The translations under genes were made by a program, and so were the position numbers. DNA of 10,840 nucleotides from Clostridia bacterium (lineage in GTDB: Bacteria > Bacillota > Clostridia > Christensenellales > Aristaeellaceae): positions 1 to 10,840 of the forward strand of contig JAFWBZ010000394.1 of NCBI GenBank assembly GCA_017537105.1, in the 5' to 3' direction. The stretch's first letter is position 1. Each line of letters starts with the position of its first letter. A model generated the notes under the pieces. The model did not search any database, was not told the origin of the DNA, and saw only the letters and a list, made by a program, of their open reading frames with translations. Below, piece by piece: positions 1 through 5,657 of the stretch.

Positions 1-41
1 ACATATTTTGAAGCGTGTTCGTGAAAAAACAACCTGGCAAA

Positions 42-59
42 TTGTGATTTAATTCAAAT
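42..59. promoter_or_regulatory. Possible Rex-like operator (weak)
   Basis: TTGTGATTTAATTCAAAT has the 6+6+6 layout of the Rex box (TTGTGA, six A/T-rich bases, TCACAA). The left half is perfect and the right half matches 4 of 6. It sits 6 bp upstream of the -35 element. Rex senses NADH/NAD+ and controls redox genes in Bacillota, so it would suit an Rnf operon. A match of this quality can arise by chance in A/T-rich DNA. Confidence 0.25.
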
Positions 60-65
60 GGATGG

Positions 66-94
66 TTGCGAAATGACTCCCAAAAGGGTATAAT
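66..94 (+). promoter_or_regulatory. Sigma-70/SigA-type promoter of the Rnf operon
   Basis: The -35 element is TTGCGA at 66-71 (4 of 6 to TTGACA). A 17-bp spacer is followed by a perfect TATAAT at 89-94. The predicted transcription start is near 101. No other comparably good promoter was seen between here and 8342, so this one probably drives the whole Rnf operon. A 9-bp palindrome, TCACTGTGA at 103-111, lies at the predicted start and could be an operator. Confidence 0.75.
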
Positions 95-100
95 GAGATA

Positions 101-195
101 GATCACTGTGACCATGCCCGGCCAGGGAATGCCGTGGGCCGATGCCGGGAAGAAGGGATCGGTGCCGCATCAGGCATGGCCGGAGGGAAGACACC
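101..195 (+). promoter_or_regulatory. 5' untranslated leader of the Rnf operon
   Basis: About 95 nt separate the predicted transcription start from the first start codon. CATGCC (113-118) can pair with GGCATG (173-178). Alternatively CCGGCC (118-123) can pair with GGCCGG (178-183), which would cover the first bases of the GGAGGG ribosome site. The two pairings share bases and exclude each other. I do not recognise a known riboswitch or T-box. Regulation by this leader is inference. Confidence 0.3.
182..187 (+). promoter_or_regulatory. Ribosome site fixing TTG start at 196
   Basis: GGAGGG lies 8 nt upstream of TTG 196. The in-frame ATG at 142 has no such site, and starting there would bury the lipoprotein signal peptide behind 18 charged residues. 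Confidence 0.75.
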
Positions 196-627
196 TTGAG
201 ACAGACTGCTTTCCGAAATTCCGCGAGGTTCCTTGCACTGATGCTGGCTGCCGTTCTGCTGCTGACCGCCTGCCGCGCAAAGCCGTCCGGAGGCGCTCGG
301 GTGCTGCTGGACGGGCGGGAATGGAGCAGCGGTTCCGTCGCGCCGGAGTCCGAAGACGCGCTGCGCGTGTACGTCACGTGGGACGGAGCGGCGCTCATCG
401 ACCTGCCCTTCGGCGAGGCGCATCGTGTGCAGGTGCTCCAGCCGGATGGCGAGGAGAACGAAATCGTGCTCACCGGCGACGAGGTATACATGGAGCGCGC
501 GAACTGCGAGAACCAGGACTGCGTGGAGATGGGCAGGGTGACCCGGGACAACTATGAATTGCGCGCGATGGGGGGCTTTATCATCTGCCTGCCGCATCGC
601 GTTTCCGTGGAGGTACGCGGCGAATGA
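196..627 (+). CDS. NusG-II-domain lipoprotein (EetA-like)
   Basis: This 143-residue protein starts at TTG. A lipoprotein signal peptide has Arg2, Arg7 and Arg11, a hydrophobic core at 12-25 and lipobox L-T-A-C at 23-26, so Cys26 should be lipidated and the protein held on the outer face of the membrane. The rest matches the NusG domain II family (PF07009), a small beta domain. It shows the typical cysteine set C104-x4-C109-x21-C131, with C131 opening the CLPHRV signature. Despite the name it is not the transcription factor NusG. Such proteins often accompany Rnf, ApbE and Gx-transporter genes, and the EetA protein of flavin-based electron transfer loci is, from memory, of this type. The exact function is unknown. 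It is first in the operon, and a paralogue with identical cysteine spacing closes it. The domain call is firm and the role is inferred. Confidence 0.8.
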   Translation: MRQTAFRNSARFLALMLAAVLLLTACRAKPSGGARVLLDGREWSSGSVAPESEDALRVYVTWDGAALIDLPFGEAHRVQVLQPDGEENEIVLTGDEVYMERANCENQDCVEMGRVTRDNYELRAMGGFIICLPHRVSVEVRGE

Positions 628-640
628 TGGCGCCGGATCT

Positions 641-645
641 GGAGG
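641..645 (+). promoter_or_regulatory. Ribosome site fixing TTG start at 653
   Basis: GGAGG, within the longer purine run 641-651, lies 7 nt upstream of TTG 653. The frame is open upstream to 554, but that part overlaps the preceding gene and has no ribosome site. Confidence 0.75.
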
Positions 646-652
646 AGAGGAC

Positions 653-1333
653 TTGAAATCGACCGCAAAGACTGTTGCGCGCTTTGGACTGCTGGCGGCG
701 CTGTCGCTGGTGCTGGGATACTTTGACCGCGCGATCCCGATCACCTGGTTTTTGTCCGGCGCGGTGCCGGGCATCAAGCTGGGCCTGGCCAACACCGTGC
801 TGCTCTATGCGGTGTACCTGATGGATTGGCGCACCAGCATCCTGCTGATGCTGACGAAGGTATTCCTGTCCGGGTTCCTGTTTGGCTCCATGAGCGCGAT
901 ATTGTACAGCCTCTCCGGCGGCATACTGAGCCTCGCCGTGATGCTGCTGGTCCGCAGGAACGCCAAGGTGGGCGCGCTGGTGATCGCCGCGCTCGCTGCG
1001 GCCAGCGATGTGATGATCCTCTCGCGCAACCACGCGCCACGCGGCCAGATGCTCTGGTGCGTCATACTGATCGCCCTGGCGTGCCTGGCCGGCATCGCCG
1101 CCTTCGTCGTCATCCACCGCAATCCCGCCTACAGCATGCTGGGCACGTCCCTCGCCGGCGCGGTGGCCCACAACATCGGGCAGATCCTCGCCGCGAGCTC
1201 CGTGCTGCACACGCCGCAGCTGCTCTACACCTACCTGCCGGTGCTGGTGGGCATCGGCGCGGTGGTCGGCGGACTGACGGGCTTCGTGGCGCAGCGCGTC
1301 TTCCGCGCGCTGCGTTTGATGCCCGGGGAATAA
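653..1333 (+). CDS. Gx transporter / Hpre_diP_synt_I family membrane protein (EetB-like), with insertion
   Basis: This 226-residue polytopic membrane protein starts at TTG, 25 nt after the NusG-II gene. It shows family PF07456 signatures: an N-terminal ARFGLLAALSLVLGYFDR stretch, PGIKLGLANTV at 39-49, SGFLFGSMSAILYSLSGG at 73-90, and GTSLAGAVAHNIGQ at 164-177. Databases often call the family heptaprenyl diphosphate synthase component I, but it has no prenyltransferase Asp-rich motif and is more likely a small-molecule transporter. It is next to a NusG-II gene, as in flavin-based electron transfer loci (EetA/EetB). The oddity is length. The family is usually about 165-180 residues, and here about 50 extra residues (roughly 104-156) add two hydrophobic segments between the usual LVRR and NPAYSMLG parts. 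The substrate is unknown. Confidence 0.78.
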   Translation: MKSTAKTVARFGLLAALSLVLGYFDRAIPITWFLSGAVPGIKLGLANTVLLYAVYLMDWRTSILLMLTKVFLSGFLFGSMSAILYSLSGGILSLAVMLLVRRNAKVGALVIAALAAASDVMILSRNHAPRGQMLWCVILIALACLAGIAAFVVIHRNPAYSMLGTSLAGAVAHNIGQILAASSVLHTPQLLYTYLPVLVGIGAVVGGLTGFVAQRVFRALRLMPGE

Positions 1334-1353
1334 TCGTGCCGGAGGAATTGTTC

Positions 1354-2340
1354 ATGACCATTCGCAAGCTGGCGCTCATGCTCGCCATCGCGTGCGTCGC
1401 CCTCGTTCCGGGCTGCGCCCGCGCTGATGCGACAAAGCAGACCACCGTCGGTTTTTATTTGGACACCGTCATCACGCTGACCGCCTACGTGGAGGACGTG
1501 GGCGTGCTGAACGAGGCGCTGCAGTTCTGCGGCGCCTGCGAACAGCTGCTTTCGAGGACCATCGAGGGCAGCGACGTGTGGCGCATCTACCACGCGGAGG
1601 GGAATCCCGTGGAGGTCTCCCCGGATACGTTGGAGATCCTTCAGACGGCCAGGCAGGTGAGCGAGCTCTCCGGCGGGGCGTTTGACGTCACCATCGCGCC
1701 CGTGTCGACGATGTGGGACTTCACCTCCGGCGCGAAGGTCGTGCCCGACGCGGAGGCGCTGGCCGAGGCGGCGGCGCGCATCGACTACCGCAGGGTGGAG
1801 ATCGACGGAAGCAGCGTCACGCTGCCCGAGGGCATGATGATCGACCTGGGCGGCATCGCGAAGGGCTACATCGCCGACAAGGTGAAGCGACACCTGATGG
1901 ACGAGGGCGTGGAGAGCGCCATACTGTCCTTCGGCGGCAACATCGTCGCCATCGGGCAGAAACCGGACGGAAGTCCTTGGAAGGTGGGCATCCAGGACAT
2001 CGACGCGCCCACCGGCGAGTACATGCTGGTGGCTCAAAACTTCGGCGGCTCCACGGTCACCAGTGGAATCTACGAGCGCGGTTTTGAGCTGGACGGCACC
2101 TATTACCACCATATTCTCGATCCCGGCACGGGGTGGCCCGTGCAGAACGAGCTGGCCTCCGTGACCATCTTTTCGGACAGCTCTATGTGGGGCGACGCGC
2201 TGGCGACCAGCGCCTTTGCGCTGGGAACGGAGGAGGGCCTCCGCCTGATCGAGGGCCTGGAGGGCATTGAAGCGGTGTTCATTGCGCGCGACCGGTCGGT
2301 GACCTATACCTCCGGCGCGCAGGAGTATATGCTGGAATGA
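1354..2340 (+). CDS. apbE: FAD:protein FMN transferase, ApbE lipoprotein
   Basis: This 328-residue protein starts at ATG with GGAGG 8 nt upstream. It has a signal peptide and lipobox V-P-G-C ending at Cys21, so it should act outside the membrane. ApbE transfers FMN from FAD to a Thr or Ser of target proteins through a phosphoester bond. Family motifs are clear: GGAFDVTIAP near 111-120, DLGGIAKGYIAD from D164, SFGGN, TSGIYERGF, HHILDPGTGWPV from H252, and GDALATSAFALG with D281 and T285 matching the metal-binding Asp/Thr pair. Length is normal for the family. The likely targets are encoded next door: the four FMN-binding domains of the RnfG-like protein and Thr157 of RnfD. The extracytosolic enzyme, its substrates and the Rnf core thus form one transcription unit. 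Confidence 0.93.
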   Translation: MTIRKLALMLAIACVALVPGCARADATKQTTVGFYLDTVITLTAYVEDVGVLNEALQFCGACEQLLSRTIEGSDVWRIYHAEGNPVEVSPDTLEILQTARQVSELSGGAFDVTIAPVSTMWDFTSGAKVVPDAEALAEAAARIDYRRVEIDGSSVTLPEGMMIDLGGIAKGYIADKVKRHLMDEGVESAILSFGGNIVAIGQKPDGSPWKVGIQDIDAPTGEYMLVAQNFGGSTVTSGIYERGFELDGTYYHHILDPGTGWPVQNELASVTIFSDSSMWGDALATSAFALGTEEGLRLIEGLEGIEAVFIARDRSVTYTSGAQEYMLE

Positions 2341-2384
2341 TCCCAATCAGGGTTTTTCAAGATTTGCCATCAGGGGAGAACGAT

Positions 2385-2408
2385 ATGCAAGGGGGATGGG
2401 ACGTGTGA
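2385..2408 (+). other. Possible 7-codon leader ORF coupled to rnfG
   Basis: GGGGAG at 2373-2378, 6 nt before ATG 2385, could start a 7-residue peptide (MQGGWDV). Its TGA at 2406-2408 overlaps the GTG start of the next gene by two bases. This stop-start arrangement is typical of translational coupling. So short an ORF can arise by chance. Confidence 0.22.
2390..2395 (+). promoter_or_regulatory. Ribosome site favouring GTG start at 2405
   Basis: AGGGGG ends 9 nt before GTG 2405. It directly abuts the alternative in-frame ATG at 2396 with no spacer, so that ATG is unlikely to be used. The next G-rich run, 2373-2378, is 17 nt from 2396, which is too far. Confidence 0.6.
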
Positions 2409-3919
2409 AGAAAAAACTGCCTTCGTGGATTGTGCTCTGTGCAGTCTGTCTGTGTGCCGTGGTGGTGCTGCTCCTGGCCAACGGATTGACCGCGGGGCGG
2501 ATCCGCCAGCAAGCGGAGATCGCAGAGCAGGCGCCGCGCATCGACGTGCTGGAGACGGCCAGCGAATTCCGGGAGAGCGATTGGCAATCGGAGAGCTATG
2601 CGCTGGACAGCCTCTATGAGGGACTGGACGCGGACGGCGCGACCGTCGGCTACGTGGGCCAGACCACCGTGGACGGCTATCGCGGTCCCGTGAAGGTGCT
2701 CGCGGGCGTGGATGCCAACGGCGTCATCACCGGTGTGCGCGTCGGCGGCGAAGCCTTCGATGAGACGCCCGGCCTGGGCGCGCTCACCCGCGAGGCGGCG
2801 TTTACCGATCAGTTCAAGGGATTGACGCCGGACATCACGCTGAACGAGGATGTGGACAGCGTGTCTGCCGCGACGATCACGTCGCGCGCGGTGACCAACG
2901 GCGTGAATACCATCGCCAGCTGCATCTATGCGGACAAGCTGGGCATGGACAAGCCGGACAAGCGCGCCTCCGCCGGCGGCGCCAATTCCGCCACGGAAAA
3001 GGGCTTTGCCGGGGACGTGACGGCGACCATCGAATTCAATGCCGACAACACCATCAAGGCGCTGACCATCGATACGCCCGACGAGACGGAGGGCCTGGGC
3101 AAGCGCTGTTCCGAGGAGGACTTTACCAGCCAGTTCATCGGGAAGACCGGCCCCTTCACCTACGGCGAGGACGGCATCGAGGCGGTGTCCGGCGCGACGT
3201 TCACGTCCACCGCGGCCATCAACGCCATCAACGCCGTCGTGAGCGGCGGCGGCCAGTCCGGCGATTCCGGCGCCGTCACGGTGCAGGGCTTCGGCGGCGA
3301 TGTGACCCTTCACGCGGAGCTCAACGAGGATGGAACCGTCGCGTCGCTGACCATCGATACGCCCAATGAGACAGATGGCCTGGGCAAGCGCGCCAGCGAA
3401 GAGGCGTTCACCGCGCAGTTCATCGGCAAGGCCGGGCCGTTCACCTATGGCGAGGACGGCATTGAGGCCCTGACCGGCGCCACGGTGACATCGACCGCGG
3501 TGCTCGCCGGCCTGAACAGCCTGTATGCGCAGGAACCCGCCGCGGAAGCGCTCGTTGAGGAGCCCGCTGCGGAGGAGCCCGTGGAAGAGGAAGCGCCCGC
3601 GGAGGCGGCGGAAGCCGGCGCGCTGGCGGACGGCACATATACCGCTTCGAAGGACACGGGATTCAGCGTGATCGACGTGACGCTGACCGTGGCGGGCGGC
3701 AAGATCGCGGAGAGCAAAGTGGAATCCTCCGGCGCAAACGACCTGCTGACGGACGACCAGCGGAGCGCGTGGTCCACACAGATCGTGGATACGCAGGGCG
3801 CGGAAGTGGATGCGGTGACGGGCGTGACGATCTCGTCGAACGCGGTGAAGGAAGCGGTGGAGGAGCTGCTGGCGCAGGCCGCCGCGGGCGAAGCCGCGGA
3901 GCTGGAGCCCGCCGCATAA
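2405..3919 (+). CDS. rnfG: RnfG-like protein with four FMN-binding domains
   Basis: This 504-residue protein starts at GTG (ATG 2396 is the alternative). A short Lys-rich N-terminus and one membrane anchor (about 7-26) place the rest outside the cell. Four FMN-binding domains (PF04205 type) follow. Domain 1 (about 60-178) resembles canonical RnfG, with GYRGPVKVLAGVD, ETPGLGA and acceptor motif SAATIT (Thr159). Domains 2 and 3 (about 200-280 and 295-375) are close copies with motifs SGATFT (Thr267) and TGATVT (Thr362). After an Ala/Glu/Pro linker (about 375-410), compact domain 4 ends with TGVTIS (Ser477). In RnfG the last Thr of S/T-G-A-x-x-T carries FMN added by ApbE, which is encoded just upstream. 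Normal RnfG has one domain and about 180-210 residues. In clostridial operons the gene lies between rnfD and rnfE, but here it precedes rnfC. It probably forms a chain of flavins. Confidence 0.85.
   Translation: MKKKLPSWIVLCAVCLCAVVVLLLANGLTAGRIRQQAEIAEQAPRIDVLETASEFRESDWQSESYALDSLYEGLDADGATVGYVGQTTVDGYRGPVKVLAGVDANGVITGVRVGGEAFDETPGLGALTREAAFTDQFKGLTPDITLNEDVDSVSAATITSRAVTNGVNTIASCIYADKLGMDKPDKRASAGGANSATEKGFAGDVTATIEFNADNTIKALTIDTPDETEGLGKRCSEEDFTSQFIGKTGPFTYGEDGIEAVSGATFTSTAAINAINAVVSGGGQSGDSGAVTVQGFGGDVTLHAELNEDGTVASLTIDTPNETDGLGKRASEEAFTAQFIGKAGPFTYGEDGIEALTGATVTSTAVLAGLNSLYAQEPAAEALVEEPAAEEPVEEEAPAEAAEAGALADGTYTASKDTGFSVIDVTLTVAGGKIAESKVESSGANDLLTDDQRSAWSTQIVDTQGAEVDAVTGVTISSNAVKEAVEELLAQAAAGEAAELEPAA
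3002..3241 (+). repeat. FMN-domain tandem repeat, copy 1
   Basis: This codes for FMN-binding domain 2 of the RnfG-like protein. It aligns without gaps to 3287-3526 at an offset of exactly 285 bp. Identical stretches include the 18-base CTGACCATCGATACGCCC at 3062-3079 and GGCCTGGGCAAGCGC from 3092. Confidence 0.85.
3287..3526 (+). repeat. FMN-domain tandem repeat, copy 2
   Basis: This codes for FMN-binding domain 3 and is the in-frame copy of 3002-3241. The 18-base identical stretch lies at 3347-3364. Shared protein features are LTIDTP, GLGKR, QFIGK and GPFTYGEDGIEA before the flavin acceptor motif. Conservation at DNA level suggests a fairly recent internal duplication or gene conversion. 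Confidence 0.85.
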
Positions 3920-3941
3920 CATACAAAAGGAAGCGAATGAC

Positions 3942-4262
3942 ATGTACGAACTGCTGGAAGGACTCTTTGAGATCATCGTCCGGTACGGCATTCTGATACT
4001 GGAGACGATCGGCGCGGCGATCATCCTGTTTTCCGCGGTGAAGGCGCTCATCGGGCTTTTCAAACACGAGCCCGAATTCAAGATCGAGCTGGCGGAGGGA
4101 ATCGCGACCGCGCTGGGCTTCCTGCTGGGCGGTGAGGCGCTGAAGACCATCATCGCGCCGAACTGGGAGGAGATCGGCATGACCTGCGCCATACTGCTGA
4201 TGCGCGCGGCGATGTCCGTGCTGATCCATTGGGAAGTCACCAACGAGAAGAAGAAGGCATGA
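3942..4262 (+). CDS. DUF1622 family small membrane protein
   Basis: This 106-residue protein starts at ATG with AAGGAAG 8 nt upstream, 22 nt after the RnfG-like gene. Three hydrophobic segments lie at about 14-36, 51-63 and 77-94. The pattern IGAAIILFSAVKALIGLF, then LGFLLGGEALKTIIAPNWEEIG, then AILLMRAAMSVLIHWEV fits DUF1622 (PF07784), a family without known function whose members carry a conserved AP-x-W-EE-[IL]-G turn. It ends in a Lys-rich tail. It is not a normal Rnf subunit, yet its place between rnfG and rnfC within the operon suggests a working link. It could be an accessory subunit or a membrane chaperone, but this is speculation. The family call rests on remembered sequence pattern. 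Confidence 0.72.
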   Translation: MYELLEGLFEIIVRYGILILETIGAAIILFSAVKALIGLFKHEPEFKIELAEGIATALGFLLGGEALKTIIAPNWEEIGMTCAILLMRAAMSVLIHWEVTNEKKKA

Positions 4263-4280
4263 GCCGACCGTCGAGGCGGC
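4263..4280 (+). other. Small GC hairpin between DUF1622 and rnfC genes
   Basis: GCCG (4263-4266) pairs with CGGC (4277-4280), and CC (4268-4269) pairs with GG (4275-4276), leaving A4267 bulged and a GTCGA loop. It starts directly after the stop codon. No T-run follows, so it is not a terminator. A role in mRNA stability is possible but unproven. Confidence 0.25.
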
Positions 4281-4291
4281 TGATACGATTT

Positions 4292-4297
4292 GGAGGT
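4292..4297 (+). promoter_or_regulatory. Ribosome site fixing TTG start of rnfC at 4305
   Basis: GGAGGT lies 7 nt before TTG 4305. The in-frame TTG at 4290 overlaps this site and therefore cannot be served by it. Confidence 0.75.
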
Positions 4298-4304
4298 GCT
4301 GAAA

Positions 4305-5651
4305 TTGTCGAACAACAGGACCTTTCGCGGGGGCGTGCATCCGCTGCATGGCTCGCATGAGGGCAAGGCGCCTACGAGGGGCAAGGCGGTGCGGGACTAT
4401 ACCGCCAGGAGCGTAACCATATTGATGGGCATGCATCTCGGCGCGCCCAGTACGCCCTGCGTCCAGGTGGGGGACCATGTAAAGCTCGGCCAGGTGATCG
4501 GCGAGCCGGTGGGCTTCCTGGGACTGCCGGTGCATGCCAGCGTCTCCGGAGAGGTGACCGCGGTGGGGCCGGTGCAGTCGGTGAACAATCCCGCCGCGAT
4601 GGCTGTGACCATCCAAAATGACTTCAAGGACGAGTGGGTGGAGGGGCTGGAGCCCCTGGGCAGCGTGGAGACCTGTCCCGCGGAAAAGATCGTTCCCGCC
4701 ATCAAGGCCGCGGGCATCTGCGGCATGGGCGGCGCTTCCTTTCCGACCCACGTGAAATTCGCGGTCAAGGAAGGCCAGTATTGCGACACCATCATCCTCA
4801 ACGGCGCGGAGTGCGAAACGCACCTGACCTGCGACCACCGGCTGATGCTGGAGCGCAGCAGCCGCGTGGTGGACGGCCTTCGGGCGGCCATGCGTGCGCT
4901 GAACGTGAAAAAGGGCATCATCGCCATCGAGGACAACAAGCCGGACGCCATCGAGGCGATGCGGCAGGCGGCCCAGGGGCGTTTGGGCGTCGAGGTGATG
5001 GCGCTGCAGACCAAGTACCCGCAGGGCGGTGAGAAACAGCTGATTCAGGTGGTGACCGGACGCGAGGTGCCCACCAAGAAGCTGCCGCTGGACGTGCACG
5101 TGATCGTGCTGAACGTGGGCACGGCCGCGGCGATCGCCGATGCGGTGATCGAGGGCAAGCCCGTCATCTCCCGCATCACCACCGTGACCGGCCGCGTCAA
5201 GGAGCCGGCAAACCTGCGCGTGCGGATCGGCACCAGCGTGGCGGACCTGCTCCGGGAGTGCGGCGGCTTCAGCATGGACAGCGCCCACGTGGGCAAGATC
5301 TGCCTGGGCGGCGCCATGACGGGACTACCGTGCCCCAGCGTGCACATCCCCATCACCAAGGCCAACAACGGCGTGGTGGTCTACTGCGCGAAGGAGGCCG
5401 TGGAGCTCGAGGAATCGCCCTGCATCCGCTGCGGGCGATGCGTGGACGCGTGCCCCATCGGGCTCAATCCCTATAAGCTCAAGTACCTGTGCGACGCGCA
5501 GGACATGCAGGGCGCCGCGGCGGCCAACGTGATGGACTGCGTCGTCTGCGGCAGCTGCTCCTATATCTGCCCGGCGCACCGGGTGCTGACGCCGTCGTTC
5601 AAGGCAATGAAGGACAAGATCGCTGCGGAAGCGAAGAAAGGAAAGGGGTAA
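4305..5651 (+). CDS. rnfC: Rnf complex subunit RnfC
   Basis: This 448-residue protein starts at TTG and has normal family length. RnfC is the peripheral cytoplasmic subunit that binds NAD(H) and FMN and passes electrons to or from the membrane part. Its N-terminal segment GGVHPLHGSHEGKAP is typical. The nucleotide-binding region shows GMGGASFPTHVKF (140-152), ILNGAECETHLTCDHR, YPQGGEKQLIQVVTGREVP and LNVGTAAAIADA. An SLBB-like stretch follows. Two 4Fe-4S motifs are complete: C373, C376, C379 and C383 (CIRCGRCVDACP), and C412, C415, C418 and C422 (CVVCGSCSYICP). The usual Pro-Tyr after NGAECE is Thr-His here, a small change. rnfD starts 6 nt downstream, so the two are tightly linked. Confidence 0.95.
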   Translation: MSNNRTFRGGVHPLHGSHEGKAPTRGKAVRDYTARSVTILMGMHLGAPSTPCVQVGDHVKLGQVIGEPVGFLGLPVHASVSGEVTAVGPVQSVNNPAAMAVTIQNDFKDEWVEGLEPLGSVETCPAEKIVPAIKAAGICGMGGASFPTHVKFAVKEGQYCDTIILNGAECETHLTCDHRLMLERSSRVVDGLRAAMRALNVKKGIIAIEDNKPDAIEAMRQAAQGRLGVEVMALQTKYPQGGEKQLIQVVTGREVPTKKLPLDVHVIVLNVGTAAAIADAVIEGKPVISRITTVTGRVKEPANLRVRIGTSVADLLRECGGFSMDSAHVGKICLGGAMTGLPCPSVHIPITKANNGVVVYCAKEAVELEESPCIRCGRCVDACPIGLNPYKLKYLCDAQDMQGAAAANVMDCVVCGSCSYICPAHRVLTPSFKAMKDKIAAEAKKGKG

Positions 5652-5657
5652 TCGGTC

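Noticed and set aside
108..557. Open frame from GTG 108 overlapping the first gene
   Set aside because: It has no ribosome site, begins almost at the predicted transcription start and has Arg/Gly-rich shadow composition.
196..627. Reading the NusG-II protein as transcription factor NusG
   Set aside because: It has a lipoprotein signal peptide and only the domain II family signature. There is no NGN or KOW domain, so it is extracytosolic.
653..1333. Reading the Gx-family protein as a heptaprenyl diphosphate synthase enzyme
   Set aside because: It has no Asp-rich prenyltransferase motif and is hydrophobic throughout. The database name is historical.
826..1353. N-terminal extension of ApbE upstream of 1354
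   Set aside because: It overlaps the Gx-transporter gene in another frame and is Arg/Pro/His-rich. ATG 1354 has a good ribosome site and starts a proper lipoprotein signal peptide.
2341..2404. Terminator or promoter in the apbE-rnfG gap
   Set aside because: Only 3-4 bp stems precede the T-run near 2352-2357, and no paired -35/-10 elements are convincing. The genes are probably cotranscribed.
2357..4384. Open frame of 675 codons on the minus strand across rnfG and the DUF1622 gene
   Set aside because: It is antisense to recognisable proteins, has no domain motif and no sensible ribosome site. It results from GC bias and the repeat structure on the + strand.
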